From Xenorhabdus anantnagensis (GTDB lineage: Bacteria > Pseudomonadota > Gammaproteobacteria > Enterobacterales > Enterobacteriaceae): a stretch of DNA of 64,000 bases. Where the stretch lies: the NCBI RefSeq assembly GCF_028598555.1, contig NZ_JAQRFN010000011.1:62001-126000 (forward strand), given 5' to 3'. The position numbers were made by a program, and so were the translations under genes. Positions 1 through 8,335 of this stretch are shown piece by piece. The notes under the pieces are model-generated. The model did no database searches, was not told the DNA's origin, and saw only the letters and a list, made by a program, of their open reading frames with translations. How positions within the stretch are numbered: the first letter of the stretch is position 1; the number at the start of each line of letters is the position of its first letter.

Positions 1-483
1 AATATCGGTGATACGCTGACCATTATCTTGCAAGAGAACGTCAGTGCGAGCAAAAACTCTTCAGCCAATGCCAGCCGTAACGGAAAAACCGGTTTCGCGG
101 CCGCCTTGACCCCGCGTTTCTTGCAGGGATTGATAGGTGGTGAGAAAACCGATTTGGGCATGGAAGGCAATAGTGAGTTTGGCGGTAAGGGTGGCGCGAA
201 TGCCAACAATACATTCAAGGGCACGATTACTGTGACCGTGAATAAGCTGCTGGCAAACGGCAACCTGCATGTGGTAGGGGAAAAACAGATTGCTATCAAT
301 CAGGGAACGGAATTTATTCGTTTCTCTGGCGTTGTTAACCCGCGCACGATTACTGGCAACAATACAGTGAGTTCCAACCAAGTTGCAGATGCCCGCATTG
401 AGTATGTTGGTGATGGCTATATCAACGAATCGCAGCATATGGGTTGGTTGCAACGTTTCTTTATGAATATCTCACCGTTTTAA
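1..483 (+). CDS. flgH: Flagellar L-ring protein FlgH, C-terminal part
   Basis: This is the 3' end of flgH; the frame is open from base 1, so the start lies outside the window. FlgH is the outer-membrane lipoprotein that forms the L ring around the flagellar rod. The visible 160 residues begin with [17 protein letters not shown] and carry the conserved later segments [19 protein letters not shown] and a terminal WLQRFF, as in FlgH C-termini. The lipoprotein signal is not in view. flgI follows 15 bases downstream on the same strand, so the two are probably co-transcribed. An internal ATG at 28 is not the true start. Confidence 0.95.
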   Translation, partial: NIGDTLTIILQENVSASKNSSANASRNGKTGFAAALTPRFLQGLIGGEKTDLGMEGNSEFGGKGGANANNTFKGTITVTVNKLLANGNLHVVGEKQIAINQGTEFIRFSGVVNPRTITGNNTVSSNQVADARIEYVGDGYINESQHMGWLQRFFMNISPF

Positions 484-498
484 AAGAGGATGGTCAGG

Positions 499-1617
499 AT
501 GAGAAAATTAGTCACCAGCCTTTTTACGCTTTTATTGGTGTTGTCCGGTATGTTCGCGTCTACCCGTGTTTTTGCGGAGCGTATTCGCGACTTGACGACC
601 ATTGAAGGAATTAGGGATAACGCACTGATTGGTTATGGTTTGGTGGTTGGGCTGGATGGAACGGGTGACCAAACCATGCAGACGCCTTTTACCACTCAAA
701 GCCTGAGCAATATGCTGTCACAGTTGGGTATTACCGTACCATCCGGTACGAATATGCAGCTTAAGAACGTAGCTGCCGTAATGGTGACAGCAAAGTTGCC
801 ACCTTTTGCACGTTCAGGGCACAACATTGACGTTGTGGTTTCCTCATTGGGTAATGCCAAGAGTCTGCGTGGTGGTACATTACTGATGACCCCGTTGAAA
901 GGGGTGGATAATCAGATCTACGCATTGGCTCAGGGGAATATCCTTGTGGGGGGAGCTGGTGCAAGTGCGGGTGGAAACAGCATTAAAATCAATCAGCTTG
1001 CAGGTGGACGTATTTCGAATGGTGCGGTGATTGAACGTGAATTGCCGACGCAATTCGGCCAGAAAAGCACGTTAAACCTGCAATTGAATGATGATGATTT
1101 CAGCTTGGCCCAGCAGATTAGTGATGCGATCAACCGTCTGAAAGGCACAGGAACGGCAACACCACTGGATTCCCGTACTGTTCAGTTGCGTCTGCCAATC
1201 GAAAATAGCGAGCAGGTTAAGTTTCTGTCTCAAGTTCAGAATGTAAATATTCGTGTTAATGCTGGCGATGCCAAAGTGATTTTCAACTCCCGAACAGGGT
1301 CGGTAGTCATGAACCGCAATGTCACATTGGATAGCTGCGCGATTGCACACGGTAGTCTCTCGGTAACTGTTGAGCGTCAAACTGCGGTCAGTCAGCCTGA
1401 TACGCCATTGGCAGGGGGAAATACCGTTGTGACCCGCAATACAGGCATTGGCATTCAAGAACAGGGCGGTGCATTGCAAAAAGTCAATGCCAGCGCGAAT
1501 CTGGCTCAAGTTGTGCGAGCGTTGAATGCACTCGGTGCAACGCCAACGGATTTGATGTCGATTTTGCAGGCGATGGAGAGTGCGGGCTGCCTGCGTGCGA
1601 AGTTGGAGATTATCTGA
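499..1617 (+). CDS. flgI: Flagellar P-ring protein FlgI
   Basis: FlgI is the periplasmic protein that assembles into the P ring around the rod. The product of about 372 residues matches the usual family length (about 365). It opens with a Sec signal peptide ([17 protein letters not shown], cleavage expected after VFA) followed by [11 protein letters not shown] and [20 protein letters not shown], both typical of FlgI. An upstream ATG at 490 directly abuts the AGAGGA Shine-Dalgarno, so the ATG at 499, about 8 bases from it, is preferred. The stop codon overlaps the flgJ start by one base, implying translational coupling. Confidence 0.95.
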   Translation: MRKLVTSLFTLLLVLSGMFASTRVFAERIRDLTTIEGIRDNALIGYGLVVGLDGTGDQTMQTPFTTQSLSNMLSQLGITVPSGTNMQLKNVAAVMVTAKLPPFARSGHNIDVVVSSLGNAKSLRGGTLLMTPLKGVDNQIYALAQGNILVGGAGASAGGNSIKINQLAGGRISNGAVIERELPTQFGQKSTLNLQLNDDDFSLAQQISDAINRLKGTGTATPLDSRTVQLRLPIENSEQVKFLSQVQNVNIRVNAGDAKVIFNSRTGSVVMNRNVTLDSCAIAHGSLSVTVERQTAVSQPDTPLAGGNTVVTRNTGIGIQEQGGALQKVNASANLAQVVRALNALGATPTDLMSILQAMESAGCLRAKLEII

Positions 1618-2582
1618 TGAATGATTTTCTGACGATGTCCAATGCTGCATACGATGTTAATTCTCTGCATTCATTGAAAGCTAAATTGTCACAGGAACCA
1701 CAACAAGGGCTACGGGAAGTAGCCCAACAACTGGAAGGCGTCTTTGTTCAGATGATGCTGAAAAGTATGCGTTCCTCGTTGCCACAGGGTGGTATGTTGA
1801 GCAGTGACCAGACGCGTTTTTATACTTCGATGTACGATCAGCAAATTGCCCAAGACCTTTCCCAAAAGGGGTTAGGGTTTGCCGATATGATCGTCAAGCA
1901 ATTCTCTAACGCTAATAATATGCCCAGTGAATTGGCAGGCACCATGCCGATGCCGTTGGGTAATGAAATCCTGCAAACATTGCCGAAGCAGGCATTGGAG
2001 CAATTTATGCGCCGGGCTATGCCTGAAGACGCATCTTCATCTTTCTCCAATGGGGCCATTAAGTCGAAGCCATTACCAATGCAAAGCGCCAGCTTTGTTT
2101 CCATGCTTTCCGTACCGGCACAGTTGGCAAGCCAGCAAAGCGGCATTCCGCATTTATTGATTATTGCGCAGGCCGCACTGGAATCTGGATGGGGACAACG
2201 GGAAATTCTGACCGCAGAAGGCAAACCGAGCCATAACCTGTTTGGTATTAAAGCAGGGAAACACTGGAAAGGGCCTGTCACCCATATTATGACGACGGAA
2301 TACATTGATGGTGAGCCGAAGAAAATGCAGGACAACTTCCGTGTGTATAGCTCTTACGTGGAGGCGATAACAGATTACGTCAAATTGCTGACGGAAAATC
2401 CCCGTTACGCCAAAGTAGCGCAATCAACGACGGCTGAGCAGGGGGCGTACTCCTTGCAGGATGCGGGATATGCTACCGATCCTGGTTATGCCAAAAAATT
2501 AGTGTCACTGATCCAGCAGTTAAAAAATACCGGCAGTCAGATGGCAAAAGCCTATGCCTATGATTTAGATAACTTATTTTAA
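1617..2582 (+). CDS. flgJ: Flagellar rod-capping protein and muramidase FlgJ
   Basis: FlgJ is a two-domain periplasmic protein. The N-terminal ~100 residues (REVAQQLEGVFVQMMLKSMR, then YTSMYDQQIAQDLS) form the rod cap that scaffolds rod assembly. The C-terminal half is a glucosaminidase-type domain that opens peptidoglycan; it has the motif LIIAQAALESGWGQRE, whose glutamate is the expected catalytic acid, and then NLFGIKAG. At 321 residues it is close to the enterobacterial length. It is the last gene of the flgHIJ segment; flgK has its own promoter about 70 bases downstream. Confidence 0.95.
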   Translation: MNDFLTMSNAAYDVNSLHSLKAKLSQEPQQGLREVAQQLEGVFVQMMLKSMRSSLPQGGMLSSDQTRFYTSMYDQQIAQDLSQKGLGFADMIVKQFSNANNMPSELAGTMPMPLGNEILQTLPKQALEQFMRRAMPEDASSSFSNGAIKSKPLPMQSASFVSMLSVPAQLASQQSGIPHLLIIAQAALESGWGQREILTAEGKPSHNLFGIKAGKHWKGPVTHIMTTEYIDGEPKKMQDNFRVYSSYVEAITDYVKLLTENPRYAKVAQSTTAEQGAYSLQDAGYATDPGYAKKLVSLIQQLKNTGSQMAKAYAYDLDNLF

Positions 2583-2629
2583 TCAATCTGATTTTAAGTG
2601 GCGGGTATCGAAATCAAGAGCATTTTTGT

Positions 2630-2656
2630 TCAAGGAACAGGGAGCGTTGCCGATAA
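2630..2656 (+). promoter_or_regulatory. Sigma-28 (FliA) promoter for flgKL
   Basis: The sequence reads TCAAGGAA, an 11-base spacer, then GCCGATAA. The -10 element is a perfect match to the enterobacterial FliA consensus (TAAAGTTT-N11-GCCGATAA) and the spacing is exact; the -35 is only partly conserved. It lies 62 bases upstream of the flgK start, as expected for late flagellar genes. Confidence 0.85.
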
Positions 2657-2717
2657 CTGTAACAGTGAATGACCTTCCATCGATGAAGGTTTAAAGAAAA
2701 CGTAAAAGGATCTACAC

Positions 2718-4358
2718 ATGTCCAATAGTCTAATGAATACTGCCATGAGTGGTATTAACGCCGCTCAGGTGGCAATGAGTGTAGTGGGTAATAACATTGC
2801 AAACTCCAAAAACGCGGACTATAACCGACAGACTACCGTGATGACGCAAAATAATGGAGCCATGTCGCCAGCGGGGTTTGTCGGCAACGGAGTGGTTGTC
2901 AGCACCATTAACCGTGAATACAGTGAGTTCATTAACCAGCAATACAATGAGGCACAAACTAAACACGCTGCATCAAAGGCCCAGAACGAACAGATCACTA
3001 AAATCAATGATCTATTGGCAGATAGAGACACCAGTCTGTCCAATTCCATCGAAGATGTCTTCAAGAGTTTGGGCGCTGTTGAAAGTAATGCGGAAGACAG
3101 CGCTGCCAGAACGACGGTGTTGGGTAAAGCGGAAGGTTTGGTCAGCCGATTCAAAGAAGCTGATGGTTTTCTGCGTCAGATAGATGACAGCATTAATTCC
3201 CAAATTGAACAAAATGTTCGAGGGATCAATCAATACGCAGAAGAAATTGCCAAGCTGAACAATGAAATTACGCGTATGCGCAGTACAGGCAGGGGCGAAC
3301 CGCTGGCATTGCTGGATAAGCGTGATGAAGCGGTTAACCAATTAAATCAATTGGTGGAAGTCAATGTCATTAAGCAGGATGGTGACACTTATAACGTCTC
3401 ATTCGGTGGTGGCATGATGCTGGTATCGGGCAATAGGTCCTATCAGATGGAAGCGATCCCAGCCAGCACTGACAGTGGCCGTATCACGCTGGGCTACAAC
3501 AACGGTACAGTCGGTACCAGAGAAATTGACGAACGCTTTATCTCCCAGGGTGCATTGGGTGGTGCATTAAAAGTGCGCAAAGACGTGGTGGATTCAACCC
3601 GCAATGAATTGAATCAACTGGCTTTGGTGATGGCGGATCAATTCAATCAGGTGCAAAATGGCGGTTTTGACCTGCACAACGAGAAAGGTACTGATTTCTT
3701 TAATTTCACTAAACCTGAAGTCATTTCCAATAGCAAAAACAAAGGCACGGCTGAGATTACGGTGGAATATGCCGATACCACCAAAGTAAAAGCCAGTGAC
3801 TATACCCTCAAATTTGAAGGCGGAGATTGGAAAGTTCAGCGTGTTTCTGACAGAGCGATGATCCCGGTGAAAAAAGGCGGAGACACGCTGGAGTTTGATG
3901 GTCTGAAAGTCAAGCTCGATTCTGCCAAGGCAGAAGAACGCGACGTCTACACACTGAAAACGGTCAGCAATGTCGTGGCAACCTTGGAAGTGAATCTGAA
4001 AGATTCTTCCCTATTGGCGACCGCCAGTGCCAAAAATGCCGGCCCAAGCGATAACCGCAATGTGAAGAAATTTCTTGAGTTGCAGGATAAGCGTTTGGTT
4101 GATGGCAAATCCTCTTTTTCTGGAGCGTACGCATCATTGGTCAGTACTGTGGGCACCTCTGCGAATAGCATTCAAGTGAATGTCGAAACGCAGGGGAACA
4201 TCCTTGATAAGATAAATTCAACTCGCCAATCTATTTCTGGCGTCAATATGGATGAAGAATACAGCGAATTGCAACGCTTGCAGCAGTATTATCTGGCAAA
4301 TGCCCGCGTGATCCAAACCGCAACAACATTGTTCGATGCGATTTTGAATATTCGTTAA
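2718..4358 (+). CDS. flgK: Hook-filament junction protein FlgK (HAP1)
   Basis: FlgK forms the first junction zone between hook and filament and is exported by the flagellar type III system without a signal peptide. The 546-residue product has the usual length. It starts with the conserved SNSLMNTAMSGINAAQVAMS and NNIANSKNADYNRQ and ends with the coiled-coil EEYSELQRLQQYYLANARVIQTA region that packs in the axial core. A Shine-Dalgarno AAAAGGA precedes the ATG. flgL follows 35 bases later; both are probably transcribed from the sigma-28 promoter at 2630-2656. Confidence 0.96.
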   Translation: MSNSLMNTAMSGINAAQVAMSVVGNNIANSKNADYNRQTTVMTQNNGAMSPAGFVGNGVVVSTINREYSEFINQQYNEAQTKHAASKAQNEQITKINDLLADRDTSLSNSIEDVFKSLGAVESNAEDSAARTTVLGKAEGLVSRFKEADGFLRQIDDSINSQIEQNVRGINQYAEEIAKLNNEITRMRSTGRGEPLALLDKRDEAVNQLNQLVEVNVIKQDGDTYNVSFGGGMMLVSGNRSYQMEAIPASTDSGRITLGYNNGTVGTREIDERFISQGALGGALKVRKDVVDSTRNELNQLALVMADQFNQVQNGGFDLHNEKGTDFFNFTKPEVISNSKNKGTAEITVEYADTTKVKASDYTLKFEGGDWKVQRVSDRAMIPVKKGGDTLEFDGLKVKLDSAKAEERDVYTLKTVSNVVATLEVNLKDSSLLATASAKNAGPSDNRNVKKFLELQDKRLVDGKSSFSGAYASLVSTVGTSANSIQVNVETQGNILDKINSTRQSISGVNMDEEYSELQRLQQYYLANARVIQTATTLFDAILNIR

Positions 4359-4393
4359 TCACCGTTTGGCTGAAGATAAAAGGAAATGATATT

Positions 4394-5359
4394 GTGCGTG
4401 TAAGTACGAATCAATTATATACTCAGAAAATGAATGGGATCTTTGATGCCCAATCAAAATTGATGAAATCGGGTGAGCAACTGTCGAGTGGTCGTCGGGT
4501 AATTAATCCATCCGATGATCCCTTGGCGGCGTCGCAGAACATTATGGTTTCTCAATCTGAATCGAAAAACCAGCAATTTGCCACTGTCCGTAACTTTGCC
4601 AAAAATACCATGTCAGCACAGTTGAACATTACCAACAATGTTGTCACAGCTACCACCAGTGTTTTGAGTACATGGGTGGCAGCCGCAGATAAGCTTAGTG
4701 ATCAAGATCGTGCATCCTATGCACAGCAGTTGGGCGGTCTTAAACAAGAATTGCTGAATTTAAGTAATAAAACTGATGGGAATAATCGTTATATTTTTGC
4801 TGGCTACAAGACGGATGTACCGCCTTTCGTTGAAGATAGCAGTGGAAAGGTGAGCTATGTCGGTGGTCATGAACAAATCACGCAGAAAGTAGATGATAAC
4901 CGTTCGATGATTATCGCTCATACCGGCCAGCAGGTCTTTTTATCCCAGCCCAGCAACCCGATCAAAGAACCTGATGGCAAAACTAACAGTGAATCAGATA
5001 TTTTCGCTTCCATTGATATGGCGATCAAGGCACTGGAAGTCTCGTACAGCACGGCGAGTGAGGACGAAAAAAACGAAGCCAAGGCATTGATGGATAAAGC
5101 TAACCGTGGTATTCGCAATAGTCTGGAAAATTTCAATTCCGTGCAAGCCGTGTTGGGTTTGCAGCTTGATGAGCTGGATAAGTTAGATGCGCTTAGTGAT
5201 GAACGTAGTATGTTGAATGAAGTGCGTAAAGGAGAATTGGTTAATGCCGATTTGGTATCCACTATTTCCGATTACCGCCAGCAACAAGCTGCATTGCAAG
5301 CTTCCTTCATCGCGTTTACTGACTTAAAAGGCATGTCTTTGTTTGAGATGCATCGATAA
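4394..5359 (+). CDS. flgL: Hook-filament junction protein FlgL (HAP3)
   Basis: FlgL is the second junction protein between hook and filament. The 321-residue product begins MRVSTNQLYTQKMNGIFDAQ and has the flagellin-like segment LSSGRRVINPSDDPLAASQ; the C-terminus (LVNADLVSTISDYRQQQAALQASF) forms the paired core helix. The start is GTG, preceded by AAAAGGAAA; the only nearby ATG is out of frame. It is the last gene of the flg segment, followed by a strong hairpin terminator. Downstream the gene order departs from the flagellar locus and enters the accessory block. Confidence 0.95.
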   Translation: MRVSTNQLYTQKMNGIFDAQSKLMKSGEQLSSGRRVINPSDDPLAASQNIMVSQSESKNQQFATVRNFAKNTMSAQLNITNNVVTATTSVLSTWVAAADKLSDQDRASYAQQLGGLKQELLNLSNKTDGNNRYIFAGYKTDVPPFVEDSSGKVSYVGGHEQITQKVDDNRSMIIAHTGQQVFLSQPSNPIKEPDGKTNSESDIFASIDMAIKALEVSYSTASEDEKNEAKALMDKANRGIRNSLENFNSVQAVLGLQLDELDKLDALSDERSMLNEVRKGELVNADLVSTISDYRQQQAALQASFIAFTDLKGMSLFEMHR

Positions 5360-5388
5360 CCAAAATTAGGTATATAGCACTTTTCATT

Positions 5389-5440
5389 ATAGGCCCTTGT
5401 TTTTTCCCATTGAATTGGAAAGGTAAGGGCCTATTTTTTG
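5389..5440 (+). terminator. Rho-independent terminator after flgL
   Basis: A 10-bp perfect stem, ATAGGCCCTT (5389-5398) with AAGGGCCTAT (5425-5434), is followed by a run of T. The loop can fold further through TTTCC/GGAAA. It sits 30 bases after the flgL stop and marks the left edge of the accessory block. Confidence 0.85.
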
Positions 5441-5485
5441 CTTCCGTTATTTTAAGATTTACAGTGCGGAAATGGCTGGATGATT

Positions 5486-5841
5486 AGAAACTCGCTCATA
5501 GTGAACATCCAGATATTGCCAAAATTTCCACACCCAAATCGCTGCGTTTGTGCCGAACTTGTTATGACCATATGGCAGGGGAAATTGCGGTAAAAATTCA
5601 TGATAGCTTGTTGGTAAATCAGTGGGTGACCAATAATTATGAATTAACGCCGATAGGCAGAGATTTTTTGACTTCTCTTGGGGTATGTTGTGATGCAGAT
5701 ACCTCTTCTCGACGAAAATTTGCCTGTTCCTGCCTTGACTGGAATGAACGACGATTTCATCTCGGTGGTTTTCAGTTAAGAATAAAACAGATAAAACAAT
5801 CCGTTGTTTATCTGATTATATGTGATGAAATGGGGTTTTAA
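5486..5841 (+). pseudogene. Remnant of ArsR-family winged-helix regulator (C-terminal part)
   Basis: The reading frame carries the C-terminal half of an ArsR-type regulator: TPKSLRLCRTCYDHMAGEIAV, then YELTPIGRDFLTSLG, then CLDWNERRFHLGG. In intact relatives these follow an N-terminal winged-helix domain. Here the homologous frame is cut by a TAG at 5485-5487 and nothing resembling the helix-turn-helix lies between it and the flgL terminator, so the DNA-binding half is missing. The tail after HLGG also departs from the family. A TTG at 5548 could start a 97-residue product, but with no domain to bind DNA I call this a decayed gene. Confidence 0.7.
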
Positions 5842-6029
5842 ATAACCTTTTTTCTCAGTCAAATAAATATATTGTGCTTTGTTGTTTAAGTTTTATTTAC
5901 TCGCTGATAAATTTAATAGATTATCTTAATAAAGATATATCCAGTAAAATCCAAGTTGTAGCAGGATGGGAGGGTAATAATAAAATCTGACAAAGCTACA
6001 TAGTAATATTCTATTTTTTATAATATTTT

Positions 6030-6815
6030 TTATAGTATTGTACATATTTTGGGGTTTGATGAATTTTCGCCTTCGATTGTTAACTTACCGTTTGGATGGA
6101 TCGTAATTATGTCAGTTGTCATTTTCCTTCCCATTTGTATGGCTGTGTAAGAATATTTACTCAAAGGTGATTCATTGAAGTCAGCTTTATTTTCAAAATC
6201 CTGATTAACGGCATGAACGGTTTTTCCTTTTAAATTCCATTTAGCCATTTTTATTTTCCACATTGTATCATAATCTATTGCAGGGCAGATAATATTTGCC
6301 CATGGATCACATATCCATGCGTTTTGTGGAAATACGTTAGGTTCGGATATCATGCAAAGCTCAGGTTTTGTTTCAGTGTTACTGGGAGGACAAACCATAA
6401 CAAAAGCATGGCTGTAGGGTGCTTGTATGCAAAGAATTTGTAAAGTTAATAAGGAATTGAATTCAGTGTAGTCTATTGTTGGATTATAAAATAGAGCACG
6501 GAGAGAATTTTTGTGTTTTTCCTTTAAATAACAGAAGGAAAAAATAGATAATAACATACAATTTCCAACTAAATAAGAATCTTTATTCTTACGAAGATGT
6601 TTATATATTTCTTTATTAGTTAATTTTTTTTGCAGTAGCTCTTCGTGTAAATCGTCAAAAATAATATTCCTTCTTTCTATTCCTTCTTTAGTATAAAGAA
6701 ATCTTTTTTCCTCTGGTAATACATTAAGATCAATATATTCAATGTTATATGATTTACCTTTAAATGTTGATTTTGTTTTTTGCACGGTATCACGCAGAAT
6801 TTCTTCAATTTTCAT
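6030..6815 (-). CDS. Putative papain-like cysteine protease/deamidase effector with C-terminal CAAX box
   Basis: I do not recognise this 261-residue protein by name. It shows a plausible Cys-His-Asp triad in the order and context of papain-fold virulence enzymes such as the YopT/C58 group: Cys86 in LVGNCMLLS, His136 in YSHAFVMV and Asp170 in WICDPWAN. The last four residues are CTIL (Cys258), a eukaryotic-type CAAX prenylation signal of the geranylgeranyl kind. There is no signal peptide or membrane segment. GAGGA lies 7 bases before the ATG. The gene is much more AT-rich than its neighbours and stands alone between the flgL terminator and an ERIC end, suggesting acquisition. Substrate, delivery route and activity are unknown; the triad assignment is by eye. 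Confidence 0.6.
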   Translation of the reverse strand: MKIEEILRDTVQKTKSTFKGKSYNIEYIDLNVLPEEKRFLYTKEGIERRNIIFDDLHEELLQKKLTNKEIYKHLRKNKDSYLVGNCMLLSIFSFCYLKEKHKNSLRALFYNPTIDYTEFNSLLTLQILCIQAPYSHAFVMVCPPSNTETKPELCMISEPNVFPQNAWICDPWANIICPAIDYDTMWKIKMAKWNLKGKTVHAVNQDFENKADFNESPLSKYSYTAIQMGRKMTTDIITIHPNGKLTIEGENSSNPKICTIL

Positions 6816-7474
6816 ACTAATGTCCTCGATTTAATACCTATAAGTCAATTTGTTGATTTTCCTTAAATTTCATATCAGGTATTGACTTACATAAGGATTT
6901 GTTAAGGATTTTGGCAATAAAATTTAATGATAAACATCATAAATTGATACGCCTTTTTATTATTCTAGGCAAGTGATATTTTTGTTTGTGTTATTTTGAT
7001 GGTTTTTCTTATACAATAAAAATATTTATCTGTATAATAAAATTTAACTTAATTTATTATATTATATATATCCAAAGGATTTCGAGTTGCCTTATTGGGA
7101 AACTGATATAGGATTGTGCAGAATGAAACCTGCATCTGGGACGGTTCTTTGGCGGGGAACGTATTTGGGTCATACGGTGGATAACGGGCATGTTTTATTG
7201 GCTTCTTTCTGTAGCAATATTGGGTCGCGTATTCAAAGTGTGTATTATGAATTTCATTGTATTGTATCTAATGCTGTTTAGTGCATATAAATTGCAGTAA
7301 TACCTTAATCTTAATTATAGAATTGTACTGCAATCACTGTTTTCAACACATTAAATACATAACCCCATTTCTGCCAATAAAATCCAATGAAGCATGAGCT
7401 GGTATTTATACTGCTTGTCCACAGGAATCCGGATTTATAGCGAGTTTTGAAAACACATCAATGAGGACAATAAA
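6816..7474. other. AT-rich intergenic region between effector-like gene and SDR
   Basis: This stretch of about 660 bases is very AT-rich. It holds the promoter region of the divergently placed effector-like gene at its left end and an ERIC-type end at 7065-7091. The GAGGA Shine-Dalgarno of the SDR is at the right edge. No conserved coding sequence was seen. Confidence 0.5.
7065..7091 (+). repeat. ERIC-type repeat fragment (one end)
   Basis: The sequence TATATCCAAAGGATTTCGAG, continuing TTGCC, matches one terminus of the ERIC/IRU repeat, whose consensus end reads CCCAATGGATTTCAAGTTGC. Only this end is present. It resembles the copies at 36910-36963 and 54526-54605. Confidence 0.55.
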
Positions 7475-8233
7475 ATGATTCGATTTGAAGGTAAGGTTGT
7501 CATTATTACCGGCGCAGGAAGCGGTATTGGGGAGGCTACAGCAAAGCGTTTTTCACAAGAAGGAGCCATTGTTGTATTGGCTGGGCGTGATACTGATAAG
7601 CTTAACCGTGTATTCAGTGAATTATCATCGAATAAAGCGTTGGTGATTCAAACAGATGTAGTAAACCGTGAGTCAGCCAAACACATGGTTGATGAGACGA
7701 TCAGGCATTTTGGTCGGATAGATATTCTGGTCAATAACGCAGGCGTTTATGCGGTTGGCGATTTATTGAGTATTTCGCAGGAAGAGGGTAATGACGTTCT
7801 GGCTACCAATCTTAATGGCGTACTCAATTGTAGTTATTTTGCTTTGCCACATTTAATCGAAAGTAAAGGGTGTATTGTTAATAATGCCTCTGTATCAGGG
7901 TTAGGAGCCGATTGGGGAGGTGTTCATTATTGTGCGTCAAAAGGCGCCGTAGTTAACTTAACCCGTGCCATGGCGCTGGATCATGGAGCACAAGGGGTTC
8001 GTGTCAATGCGGTGTGCCCAAGTTTAGTGATGACACCCATGACTGCCCGTTTTGACGATGAAACCCTGCAACATTTCAATAATCGCATTCCGTTAAAAAG
8101 AGCGGGTCAACCTTCCGACGTCGCAGCAGCCATTGCATTTTTGGCCAGTGACGATGCCAGTTTCATTAATGGAGTGAATCTGCCGATAGATGGCGGGGTA
8201 ACCGCATCCAATGGTCAGCCCAATTTTAATTGA
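7475..8233 (+). CDS. Short-chain dehydrogenase/reductase (classical SDR)
   Basis: This is a 252-residue classical SDR, an NAD(P)(H)-dependent oxidoreductase that interconverts a carbonyl and an alcohol. It has TGAGSGIG (residues 12-19) for cofactor binding, NNAG (87-90), and the catalytic set Ser139, Tyr152, Lys156 in YCASKG. The terminal LPIDGGVTASNG is typical of the FabG/glucose dehydrogenase-like branch. GAGGA lies 7 bases before the ATG. It is isolated on the + strand and converges with the NRPS gene; they share a bidirectional terminator. It may act on the product of the neighbouring biosynthetic genes, but nothing in the sequence proves this. Confidence 0.85.
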   Translation: MIRFEGKVVIITGAGSGIGEATAKRFSQEGAIVVLAGRDTDKLNRVFSELSSNKALVIQTDVVNRESAKHMVDETIRHFGRIDILVNNAGVYAVGDLLSISQEEGNDVLATNLNGVLNCSYFALPHLIESKGCIVNNASVSGLGADWGGVHYCASKGAVVNLTRAMALDHGAQGVRVNAVCPSLVMTPMTARFDDETLQHFNNRIPLKRAGQPSDVAAAIAFLASDDASFINGVNLPIDGGVTASNGQPNFN

Positions 8234-8274
8234 GTCATTTTAATTGCAGATATTGCTTATTGAATAAATGACCG

Positions 8275-8310
8275 AAAAAGCGGCTCCAAGGATAGTGGAG
8301 CCGCTTTTTT
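8275..8310. terminator. Bidirectional terminator between SDR and NRPS genes
   Basis: A hairpin with stem AAAAAGCGGCTCCA / TGGAGCCGCTTTTTT and a 7-base loop is flanked by A on the left and T on the right, so it can work for the + strand SDR and for the minus strand NRPS gene whose stop is at 8336. Confidence 0.9.
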
Positions 8311-8335
8311 ATTCTGGTTATTCATTCCATTCCGA

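Noticed and set aside
61-453. 130-codon minus strand frame over flgH
   Set aside because: Fully antisense to conserved flgH sequence.
7087-7281. 64-codon + strand frame starting with TTG
   Set aside because: It starts inside an ERIC-type repeat end, has no good ribosome site and resembles no family; treated as non-coding.
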